Source: Pseudomonas sp. (GTDB lineage: Bacteria > Pseudomonadota > Gammaproteobacteria > Pseudomonadales > Pseudomonadaceae). Taken from it: a stretch of DNA of 9,234 bases. Within the stretch, counting starts at the first letter, position 1. Each line of letters opens with the position of its first letter. A program made the translations under genes and the position numbers. The stretch lies in assembly GCA_003527165.1 (NCBI GenBank), contig DPSI01000321.1, positions 868 to 10,101 of the forward strand, read 5' to 3'. The notes beneath the pieces are model-generated. The model had not been told where the DNA came from. It saw only the letters and a list, made by a program, of their open reading frames with translations, and ran no database searches. This document shows, piece by piece, positions 1-6,136 of the stretch.

Positions 1-20
1 CGCATCCCGGCCGGGATGCG
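1..20 (-). terminator. Perfect palindrome, probable terminator stem of the TRAP operon
   Basis: The first 20 bases are a perfect palindrome (arm CGCATCCCGG and its exact complement) that can fold as an 8-bp GC-rich stem with a GGCC loop. It begins 17 bases after the permease stop codon on the minus strand, where an intrinsic terminator is expected. The U-tract that would confirm it would lie off the left edge, so the terminator call is inferred. Confidence 0.55.
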
Positions 21-37
21 GCGACATTGATATCGGG

Positions 38-2041
38 CTACCCGTGAGCGGACGCTGCGATGCGCTGCTGGCTCCAGCGCGCCAGGAGAATCGCCGGTAC
101 GGCCGTGGCAACGCCGGCGATCAGCAGCTGCAGGTGAGTAAAGGGAATCGACCCGCCACCGGGTAATGCGAGGCAGAGGCCGGCGATCAGGATCAGTGTG
201 CGGCTCAGAGTCTCGGTCAGCAGGTTGTGGCCCAATCGGCCGATGCCGATCAGGTAGCCCTGCATTGCCGAGGCGAAGAGGATGATGCCCAGCACCGCCT
301 GACAGAACACCAGCGCGATTTCCCAGGCCGGCCCTTGCATGATTAACGCCGGGTTGAGCGCGAACAGGAACGGGATGAAGTAGATCACGCTGCCCAACCG
401 CATCGCCTGCAGGCCGGTTTCCATCGGCCGCGCGCCAGCGACGGTGGCGGCGGCGAAGGCTCCGAGTGCAACCGGTGGGGTAATGAAGCTGAGCATGCCC
501 CAGTACAGAATGAACATGTGCACCGCCATCGGGTCCATGCCGCCGCCCTGGATCAGTGCCGGAGCCAGCGCCACGGCAAGGAAGATGTAAGCCGCGGTCA
601 CGGTCATGCCGATCCCCAACACGAAGCTGGTCAGCGCGCCCATCAGCAGCAACAGCGGCACGCTGCCGCCAGCCAGGCGGATGAAGTCGTTGGCGATGGT
701 GCCGGACAGCCCGGTCATTGACAGTGCGCCGACCAGCATGCCCACGGCCGTGAGGATCGCGATCAGCTCGGCGAACAGCTTGGCCGCCGAACCCAGCGTG
801 TCGCGTACCTGCGCCCAGCCCCAGCGGTGCTTGCGTGAAAATTGGTTGATCACCAGCAGCAGCGCCGTGGCGTAGAAGGGCGCCACCGCTTCGCGCTGCA
901 TCACCAGCAGCATCCACACCAGCAGGGCGAAGACGAAAATGAAGTACCAGCCGTCCTTGAGTGTCTGCTTCACCGAAGGCAGCTCGGCCTTCGGGATGCC
1001 TTCGATATTCTCGCGCGCGGCATAGGCATCGATCTGAACGAACAGCCCGAGGAAATACAGGACCGAGGGGATCACCGCCGCCAGCGCGACGTCGCCGTAG
1101 GGCACGTCCAGGAACATCGCCATGACGAACGCGGTGGCGCCCATCACCGGCGGCATCAGCACGCCGCCGGTGGAGGCGCACGCTTCGACCCCGCCGGCGA
1201 AGGAACGGCTCATGCCGATCCGCCGCATCGCAGGTATCGACAGCACCCCGGTGGTCAGTACGTTGGTGATCACGCTGCCGCTCATCGAGCCCATCAGCCC
1301 GCTGGCGAAGATCGACACCTTGGCCGGCCCGCCGCGTACATGGCCAAGCAGGGCGAAGGCGAGGTTGATGAAGAAGGCGCCGCCGCCGGTCTTCTGCAGC
1401 ACCACGCCAAAGATCAGGAAGCCGATCACCAGCCCGGCGAAGGCCTGGAGCGGCACGCCCATGACGCTCTCGGTACTCATGGTGTGGTAGATCGCGGTCT
1501 GCTCGAGCGTCGAGGGAAAGCCCTGGATCGGCCCCGGCACGATGTCGGCCACCATTGGATAGCAGGAAAACAGCGCGGCAATGAGTGCGATCGGCCAGCC
1601 ACCGGCGCGTCTGGCGGCCTCAAGGATCAGCAGCCAGAAGGCGTAGCTCATCCACACCGCCGTGGCCGGCGCGTCGAAGCCCCAGCCGCGTTCCAGAATC
1701 GCCTCGGCGTTGACCACGAAATAGCCGCTGACCGCCACCGCGGCGAGGAACAGCAGATAGTCGTACCAGGGCACCGGCTTATCCTGCCCGGACGCGCGCG
1801 CCGGCCAGAGCAGGAACACCAGCGGCAGCAGCAGGGCCACCACGGCGTAATAGAACTGCGTTTCCAGGCCGGTCACGAAAGTGAGCAGGCCGAGATTGAA
1901 CAGGTAGTCGAGTGTCAGCAGGGTCAGCAGCACCGTCAGCGTGCCGGGGAACCAGCGCAGGGCCGGCGGCAATGCGCGGATCTTGGAAACCTGCTCGCCA
2001 AGGTTTTTGGTCTCGCCCGTTGGATCGGTGTTGGAATTCAT
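38..2041 (-). CDS. TRAP transporter fused permease subunit (DctQ-DctM fusion, TAXI-associated)
   Basis: This 667-residue inner-membrane protein is the membrane component of a tripartite ATP-independent periplasmic transporter, which imports a substrate using an ion gradient. About five hydrophobic segments in residues 33-167 correspond to the small DctQ-like part. The rest is the large DctM-like part with its two inverted halves. The signature stretches are at about 239-300 (GLMGSMSGSVITN, GGVLMPPVMGA) and 474-535 (GIGMTVTAAY, SFITPPVALGAF). Such 4TM/12TM fusions are typical partners of TAXI binding proteins, and one is encoded 78 bp upstream, in operon. The ATG is preceded by a good ribosome site (GGAGT, 5-bp spacer, plus-strand positions 2047-2051). 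The family is sure; the transported substrate cannot be read from the sequence. Confidence 0.95.
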   Translation of the reverse strand: MNSNTDPTGETKNLGEQVSKIRALPPALRWFPGTLTVLLTLLTLDYLFNLGLLTFVTGLETQFYYAVVALLLPLVFLLWPARASGQDKPVPWYDYLLFLAAVAVSGYFVVNAEAILERGWGFDAPATAVWMSYAFWLLILEAARRAGGWPIALIAALFSCYPMVADIVPGPIQGFPSTLEQTAIYHTMSTESVMGVPLQAFAGLVIGFLIFGVVLQKTGGGAFFINLAFALLGHVRGGPAKVSIFASGLMGSMSGSVITNVLTTGVLSIPAMRRIGMSRSFAGGVEACASTGGVLMPPVMGATAFVMAMFLDVPYGDVALAAVIPSVLYFLGLFVQIDAYAARENIEGIPKAELPSVKQTLKDGWYFIFVFALLVWMLLVMQREAVAPFYATALLLVINQFSRKHRWGWAQVRDTLGSAAKLFAELIAILTAVGMLVGALSMTGLSGTIANDFIRLAGGSVPLLLLMGALTSFVLGIGMTVTAAYIFLAVALAPALIQGGGMDPMAVHMFILYWGMLSFITPPVALGAFAAATVAGARPMETGLQAMRLGSVIYFIPFLFALNPALIMQGPAWEIALVFCQAVLGIILFASAMQGYLIGIGRLGHNLLTETLSRTLILIAGLCLALPGGGSIPFTHLQLLIAGVATAVPAILLARWSQQRIAASAHG

Positions 2042-2069
2042 CGATTACTCCGAACCGTCTTGCGCGAAT

Positions 2070-2093
2070 GCGGCCGGAGTGGACTCCGGCCGC
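2070..2093 (-). promoter_or_regulatory. Intercistronic hairpin between binding protein and permease genes
   Basis: Two perfect 11-base arms, GCGGCCGGAGT (2070-2080) and ACTCCGGCCGC (2083-2093), are separated by 2 bases and fold into a stem of about 10 bp. The hairpin starts 26 bp after the binding-protein stop codon and ends about 19 bp before the permease ribosome site. No T-tract follows on the minus strand, so it does not look like a full terminator. In many binding-protein operons such a hairpin protects the upstream mRNA or causes partial termination, so that the binding protein is made in excess. That role is inferred here. Confidence 0.6.
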
Positions 2094-2119
2094 CTGGGTA
2101 CAGCAACCGCTAGGGACGG

Positions 2120-3283
2120 TTATTCGAATACCGGTTCCATTCCGGCCTGGCGCAGGGCATCAGCGCGGGTCTTCAACCAGGCTTGGGTGAAGCCGGCTTC
2201 GTCTTCAGGAGGGGTGCCTGCGGTGAACGTCTTCCAGGTGTCGATCAGCAGGTTCTGGCGTTTGATCAGTTGGTCCTGGTGAGCCTGCATGGCATCAGTC
2301 CACACGCCCTTTTCCTTGTAATACTCGACCACGGCGTCATGGAAGGGGATCACCCACGTCATGTTCTGCTTGTCCATTGCATAGCCGGCGGCACCGGGGG
2401 CGGCATCCTTGTAGTCGTCGTGGCTGTCCTGCAGGGCCTTGATCAGCGAGTAGGCGGTCTTGTCATCGAGGTCGGCGTTACCAACGATGATCGGATAGGG
2501 GTAGCTGGCGCTGTCGACCGGGTTGTCCTTCGAAACGCCGCCAGCGCCGGAGGTCATCACGTGCGGCTGGAAGTAGGGCGCGACCTTCTGCATGCGCGCC
2601 CAACCTTCCTTGTCGTTCGGGTCGAGTTCAGGCCAGGTGATACCGCGCGGGCTGCTGGCGAGTTGCTGGGCGACTGGCGTCACAGTGCTGGTGAAGGCGG
2701 CATCGGACTGCCCGGCGATGATGCCGTCGAACGAGCGGCCATAGCCTGGAAAATCGACCCGTTCGACGTCATCCCAAGTCAGCCCGCCGAAGGCGAGATA
2801 GGCCTCGGTGCCTTTGTTCAAGGCATCGTCCCCGCGGATGTGAGAAATCTTGCGGCCCTTGAGGTCGGCCGGTGTTTTCACTCCGATGTCGCCGGCTATC
2901 GCCGGAGACATGGAGAACGAGGCGATGGATGTGGTGATCACCCGCAGCGGTTGCGGGCCCCAATTTGGCGTGGCGAACATCAGCACGCCTTCGGCGCCGA
3001 AGTAAGCGGCGATGCCGCAGGCGCAGATGTCGACGCGGCCGCCCTTGAGCGGCGTCATGCGCGACACGTCATTGTCGCCGGGCAGGATGCGCAGAGCCGT
3101 CCCATAGTTCTTCTGCAGCATCGCGCCGATGGCGACGGCTTGGGTATAGCCACTGGAGTTGGTGCCGTAAGCAGACCAGGCCATGGTTTTGGGCAGCTCG
3201 ACTTCCTTCGCCAGTGCGGCTCCGGTCAGTCCCAGACACAGCGGAAAAGAGGCAAGCAAGATGGGGCGGGCAAGGCGGTGCAT
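2120..3283 (-). CDS. TAXI family TRAP transporter periplasmic solute-binding protein
   Basis: This 387-residue protein has a clear signal peptide: a charged start MHRLAR, a hydrophobic core, and a likely cut after A25 (GAALA/KEV). It should therefore act in the periplasm, binding the substrate and handing it to the fused permease encoded just downstream. TAXI-family features include the early YGTNSSGYTQAVAIGAMLQ stretch, the ILPGDNDVSRMTPLKGGRVD region, and the PADLKGRKISHIRG and IIAGQSDAAF blocks. It is longer than the roughly 320-330 residues common in the family, with an extended C-terminal half. The start has a strong ribosome site (GAGGAG, 6-bp spacer). Some characterised TAXI proteins bind glutamate or 2-oxoglutarate, but the ligand here cannot be inferred. 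Expression probably starts from the promoter at 3347-3376. Confidence 0.93.
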   Translation of the reverse strand: MHRLARPILLASFPLCLGLTGAALAKEVELPKTMAWSAYGTNSSGYTQAVAIGAMLQKNYGTALRILPGDNDVSRMTPLKGGRVDICACGIAAYFGAEGVLMFATPNWGPQPLRVITTSIASFSMSPAIAGDIGVKTPADLKGRKISHIRGDDALNKGTEAYLAFGGLTWDDVERVDFPGYGRSFDGIIAGQSDAAFTSTVTPVAQQLASSPRGITWPELDPNDKEGWARMQKVAPYFQPHVMTSGAGGVSKDNPVDSASYPYPIIVGNADLDDKTAYSLIKALQDSHDDYKDAAPGAAGYAMDKQNMTWVIPFHDAVVEYYKEKGVWTDAMQAHQDQLIKRQNLLIDTWKTFTAGTPPEDEAGFTQAWLKTRADALRQAGMEPVFE

Positions 3284-3334
3284 CGTTCACTCCTCGGCTT
3301 AAAAGCCTGTTGTTGTTTTGCAGTGCGATACTTG

Positions 3335-3345
3335 ATTTTGAAAAT
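3335..3345. promoter_or_regulatory. A/T-rich palindrome at the expected transporter transcription start
   Basis: ATTTTGAAAAT has 5-base arms around a central G and sits just downstream of the -10 box of the transporter promoter, about where transcription should begin. It is flanked by two direct copies of GATAC (3327-3331 and 3346-3350). The position would suit a repressor site. No known operator consensus fits well; the match to a Fur box is poor. Confidence 0.3.
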
Positions 3346-3346
3346 G

Positions 3347-3376
3347 ATACTAGGAACCCCTATGCCTATCTGTCAA
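3347..3376 (-). promoter_or_regulatory. Sigma70-type promoter of the TAXI-TRAP operon
   Basis: On the minus strand a perfect -35 box TTGACA (3371-3376) is followed after 18 bp by TAGTAT (3347-3352), which matches four of six -10 consensus bases. Transcription would start near 3340 and give a 5' leader of about 55 bases before the binding-protein ATG. This is the best promoter-like sequence in the window, but it was found by eye only. Confidence 0.6.
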
Positions 3377-3400
3377 ATGCAAGGGCGGACGCGTTGACAG
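3370..3400. promoter_or_regulatory. CTGTCAA-N17-TTGACAG inverted repeat between divergent genes
   Basis: Two perfect 7-base arms (3370-3376 and 3394-3400) are separated by 17 bp. The left arm contains the -35 box of the minus-strand transporter promoter. The right arm contains a perfect TTGACA pointing toward the AraC gene, but no convincing -10 box lies 16-18 bp downstream of it. The element may be back-to-back -35 boxes with a weak, activator-dependent promoter for the regulator, or an operator shared by both genes. Confidence 0.4.
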
Positions 3401-3422
3401 GCCGGCCTCCAGCGATGCTCTT

Positions 3423-3480
3423 CTGCTTAGCAGTTGGCAGCGGACGGGACACAGCGTTTTCGTCCCGAGCTGCTAAGCTA
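3423..3480. repeat. Duplicated palindromic 11-mer upstream of the AraC gene
   Basis: CTGCTTAGCAG (3423-3433) is a palindrome with a single central base. Its complement, CTGCTAAGCAG, recurs at 3470-3480 with 9 of 11 matches (CTGCTAAGCTA), centre-to-centre 47 bp, about 4.5 helical turns. A second inverted repeat, CGGGAC (3445-3450) and GTCCCG (3462-3467), is nested between them. The set could be paired operator sites for the regulator or a folded RNA leader. No other gene explains this sequence. Confidence 0.45.
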
Positions 3481-3511
3481 AATCCCTTCGTTTTCCCAAG
3501 AGCCGGCTGTC

Positions 3512-4432
3512 ATGAACTCATTCATTACTCCTCCAGCCGATGAAACCAGTGCGCAACGCGCCGAACTGGCGCGGCTGGTGGATGGTTTGGTCAGCGGTGA
3601 CGGCATGCATTCAACGGCCATCGAACCGCTGTACCTGATTCGCTGCGAGACGCCCGGCGAGATGACCTACGGCGTACATAAGCCGGCGCTGTGCATCATC
3701 GTCCAAGGCGGCAAGGAAGTGCGTCTGGCCGACGAGCTGTACTGCTATGACCCGCTGCACTACTTGGTGGTGTCGGTGACCCTGCCAGTGGCCGGGTGCG
3801 TGGTGCGTGCGTCCAGTACCGAGCCGTATATCTGCATCCGGCTGGATATCGATCCCTCGTTGATCGCCGGGTTGATCAGCGAGACCGAGCCGCTCATGGC
3901 GAGCGGCGAGCCGGACGGGCGTGGCCTGTATCTGGACCGCATCGACGCGCCGCTGCTGGATGCCACCCTGCGCCTGGTACGCCTGCTGGGCAACCCGAAG
4001 GACATTCCGGTACTGGCACCGCTGGCATTGCGCGAGATTTTCTACCGCCTGCTCTGTGGGCCGCAGGGCCGGCATCTGCAGGACGTGGCGCTGCAGGGCA
4101 GCCAGTCGCATCGTGTCAACCGCGCCATCGATTGGCTCAACCATAACTATGTCGAGCCGCTGCGTATCGATGAGCTGGCGCGCCGGGTGAACCTCAGCAG
4201 TTCCAGCCTGCATCACCGTTTCAAGGCGTTGACTGCCATGAGCCCGCTGCAATACCAGAAGCAGCTCCGGTTGCAGGAGGCCCGGCGTTTGCTGATGGCC
4301 GAAGGACTGGAGGTGTCAGCGGCCGGTTATCGGGTCGGTTACGAAAGCCCCTCACAGTTCAGCCGGGAATATAGCCGGCTGTTCGGCGCCTCCCCGGTCA
4401 AGGACATGGCGCGCTTGCGCAGCATCGCCTGA
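3512..4432 (+). CDS. AraC-family transcriptional regulator
   Basis: This 306-residue cytosolic DNA-binding protein has an AraC-type N-terminal effector/dimerisation domain at about residues 35-190 (KPALCIIVQGGKEV and a cupin-like core). The C-terminal AraC DNA-binding domain spans about 200-302, with helix-turn-helix 1 near 217-240 (IDELARRVNLSSSSLHHRFK) and the typical second helix-turn-helix signature near 266-294 (RVGYESPSQFSREYSRLFG). The gene is divergent from the TAXI-TRAP operon across a 228-bp region with paired repeats, so regulation of that transporter or of itself is a reasonable inference. The effector is unknown. Members with this N-domain are often found beside oxidoreductase genes, and none is present here. 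The ribosome site is weak (AAGAG, 9-bp spacer). The ATG at 3512 gives the usual family length. Confidence 0.93.
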   Translation: MNSFITPPADETSAQRAELARLVDGLVSGDGMHSTAIEPLYLIRCETPGEMTYGVHKPALCIIVQGGKEVRLADELYCYDPLHYLVVSVTLPVAGCVVRASSTEPYICIRLDIDPSLIAGLISETEPLMASGEPDGRGLYLDRIDAPLLDATLRLVRLLGNPKDIPVLAPLALREIFYRLLCGPQGRHLQDVALQGSQSHRVNRAIDWLNHNYVEPLRIDELARRVNLSSSSLHHRFKALTAMSPLQYQKQLRLQEARRLLMAEGLEVSAAGYRVGYESPSQFSREYSRLFGASPVKDMARLRSIA

Positions 4433-4452
4433 GCCTCGGCCTCACCGCAGCT

Positions 4453-5994
4453 TCAGCGCAGCGCCTGGCCTGCTTCGCTGGCGCTCGCTTCGATCTCGAA
4501 CGCGATGCTCCAGTTGTGCAGTGGGTAGGGTTTGTTCACCAGTGCGGCGATGTTGGCCTCAGGTGGCATGCCTTCATCCGGTAGATATTCGTAGCGGGCG
4601 TCGGCCTGGGTCGGATCACTGTCGCGCAGTTCGCCGGCACCGTCGGCTGCGCGGCTGGCATAGCGGATTTGCGGCGTGCCGACCAAGTCGCGACCAGCAA
4701 CCAGACGCACCACTGTATTGGCGGCAATTTCGACGGCTTCGATCGGCACCTCGCCCTTTGCATCGCTCAGGGTGAAGCCGCGGTTCTCGATCATCCGCGC
4801 CTTGTAGCCTAGGTAGGGTTCATCGAAGGTCAGCGGCGGGGAGGGCACGTGAAAATCGATGAGAATTTCGCGGCCTTCGACGGTGGCACCGCGCGGCGAC
4901 AGCGGTAGCCAGTTGCCGCGCTCGACCACTACGTGGTGATAGACCTTGCCGAGCATCTGGCCGAACCAGCGGTAACCATTGGCGGACAAGTGCGTGCCCT
5001 TGTCCACATAGGGGTAAACCGGCCCGGCAAGGTACCAATTCGGCTCCTCCTGAGCCAACTCCCACTGTGCCATGCCGATGTCCAGGCTGCCGTTTACCAC
5101 CGACGACTTGGCATCGGTCTGGTAGGTGATGAACGCAGGCATCCGCTGCTGCCCGGCGATTGCCTGCGCGGTATCGGCATTCAGATCGTCGCGCAGCTGG
5201 CGCAACATTTTCTTGTAATAGGCTTTGTCGTTGATGCCGCCCTGGGTCTGCGAATAGTCGTATTCCCCCTGCAGCCAGAAGAAGGCGCTGAGGCTGTAGC
5301 TGGCGCCTTCGGCGTCAGCGACCTGCTTGGCCTGATCGACCGCCTGCAACACCCGTCGGTACTCGTGGGTACCGCCGACCTTGGACAGCTGTGCGATGGA
5401 GCGCCCCGAGGTGGATGCGTTGCTGGCGACGAACAGGTGTTCGGCGTCGGCTTCCACGTCATGCTTGTCGAGATAGAGGCGGCGCGCCATGTTCAGCGCG
5501 CCAACCTCCACGGACTCGCCTTCTTCCTGGGCGTGCTGCTCCAGCTTCGCGATCGCGGCGCTATCGAGGATCGTCTTCGGATCACGTTTGAGCTGGACCA
5601 CCGCCTTGAGTGGCTTGAACGCCGCCTCACCCACCGGTACGAAGCGATCTCCACTGAATGTCGCCGAACGTACCGAGTCGCCTAGCATCAGATTGTCATA
5701 ACCGGGCTGTTTGGAGAGCGCAGGCCAACCTTCGGCGGCTGATGCCAGAGATTGACCGTAGGTGATGATGTGGTTGTATTTCGCGGTTGGCGCCGGCGAG
5801 CGGTGGTTGGGCTCGGCCATGACAGTCTCGCTGAAACGCTTGTATTGCGCATCGCGGGCCGACAGCGACGGGCCGTTCGCTGCCGATACGAGGGGCACAC
5901 TCAGCAGCACGGCAACCAACAGATTGACGGTCCAGCGCGGCTTGACGGCTGCGTCGTAGGTGAAATGCCTGGAGGCGTGGAATGGTTCGGGCAT
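4453..5994 (-). CDS. Secreted SGNH / sialate O-acetylesterase-like hydrolase
   Basis: The protein is about 513 residues, starting at the ATG at 5994. It carries an unusually long polar start of about 20 residues and then a hydrophobic core (WTVNLLVAVLLSVPLVSA), read as a signal peptide cut near VSA/ANG, so it is probably periplasmic or secreted. The nucleophile motif is YGQSLA with Ser about 82. FFWLQGEYD at about 238-246 matches the family's conserved WxQGE block, and VDKGTHLSANGY contains the probable catalytic Asp/His (about 331 and 335). These match the SASA (DUF303, CE6-like) group of carbohydrate O-acetylesterases. The last 145 residues look like an extra beta-rich domain. The gene is convergent with the AraC gene, 20 bp apart. 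It has no sugar-catabolism partners in view, so the natural substrate is open. It could instead act on acetylated polysaccharide or peptidoglycan. Confidence 0.72.
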   Translation of the reverse strand: MPEPFHASRHFTYDAAVKPRWTVNLLVAVLLSVPLVSAANGPSLSARDAQYKRFSETVMAEPNHRSPAPTAKYNHIITYGQSLASAAEGWPALSKQPGYDNLMLGDSVRSATFSGDRFVPVGEAAFKPLKAVVQLKRDPKTILDSAAIAKLEQHAQEEGESVEVGALNMARRLYLDKHDVEADAEHLFVASNASTSGRSIAQLSKVGGTHEYRRVLQAVDQAKQVADAEGASYSLSAFFWLQGEYDYSQTQGGINDKAYYKKMLRQLRDDLNADTAQAIAGQQRMPAFITYQTDAKSSVVNGSLDIGMAQWELAQEEPNWYLAGPVYPYVDKGTHLSANGYRWFGQMLGKVYHHVVVERGNWLPLSPRGATVEGREILIDFHVPSPPLTFDEPYLGYKARMIENRGFTLSDAKGEVPIEAVEIAANTVVRLVAGRDLVGTPQIRYASRAADGAGELRDSDPTQADARYEYLPDEGMPPEANIAALVNKPYPLHNWSIAFEIEASASEAGQALR

Positions 5995-6000
5995 GGCCAA

Positions 6001-6007
6001 TTCCTCT
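6001..6007 (-). promoter_or_regulatory. Ribosome binding site that fixes the esterase start
   Basis: The minus strand reads AGAGGAA here. It lies 7 bp before the ATG at 5994, an ideal spacing, but almost touches the in-frame TTG at 6000. The ATG is therefore the likely start and the TTG-initiated version, two residues longer, is not. Confidence 0.7.
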
Positions 6008-6101
6008 GTTGGGGCTGCCGATGAGGCGCTGCGGGCGCGGGCCCGGACAGGCCGGCCGTTGCGGAGTTGGCGTTTCGACGGTGAGGGTTGCGCTTAGTTC
6101 G

Positions 6102-6119
6102 GCCTCGGACCGCCGAGGC
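6102..6119 (-). terminator. GC-rich hairpin after the hybrid kinase gene
   Basis: GCCTCGG (6102-6108) and CCGAGGC (6113-6119) form a 7-bp stem with a 4-base loop, 17 bp past the kinase stop codon on the minus strand. No T-tract follows, so any termination would be weak or Rho-dependent and the esterase might be partly read through. The rest of the 142-bp gap from 5995 to 6136 shows only the esterase ribosome site and no clear promoter. Confidence 0.3.
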
Positions 6120-6136
6120 GATAGCGCGAGGCGCCT

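Noticed and set aside
842..2113. A 423-codon open frame on the plus strand opposite the permease gene
   Set aside because: Its protein is rich in His, Arg, Gln and Gly with no domain, and it mirrors a clear membrane protein. It is a shadow caused by GC-rich third positions.
3327..3350. A Fur box at the transporter promoter
   Set aside because: Only partial resemblance to the GATAAT hexamer arrangement, and no iron-related gene is nearby.
2183..3397. A 404-codon open frame on the plus strand opposite the binding-protein gene
   Set aside because: It has no recognisable domain and lies entirely opposite a well-supported TAXI protein with signal peptide and ribosome site.
4933..5685. A 250-codon plus-strand frame opposite the esterase gene
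   Set aside because: It shows no recognisable motif, and the minus-strand frame carries the conserved SGNH motifs.
4453..5994. A sialic-acid uptake and use locus (TRAP transporter plus sialate esterase)
   Set aside because: Sialic-acid TRAP systems use DctP-type binding proteins, whereas this one is TAXI-type. No nan genes are visible, and the esterase is separated from the transporter by the AraC gene.
3396..6057. The 12-mer GACAGGCCGGCC in two intergenic regions (3396-3407 and 6046-6057)
   Set aside because: A few repeated 12-mers are expected by chance in a window of this size, more so in GC-rich DNA; no further similarity flanks the copies.
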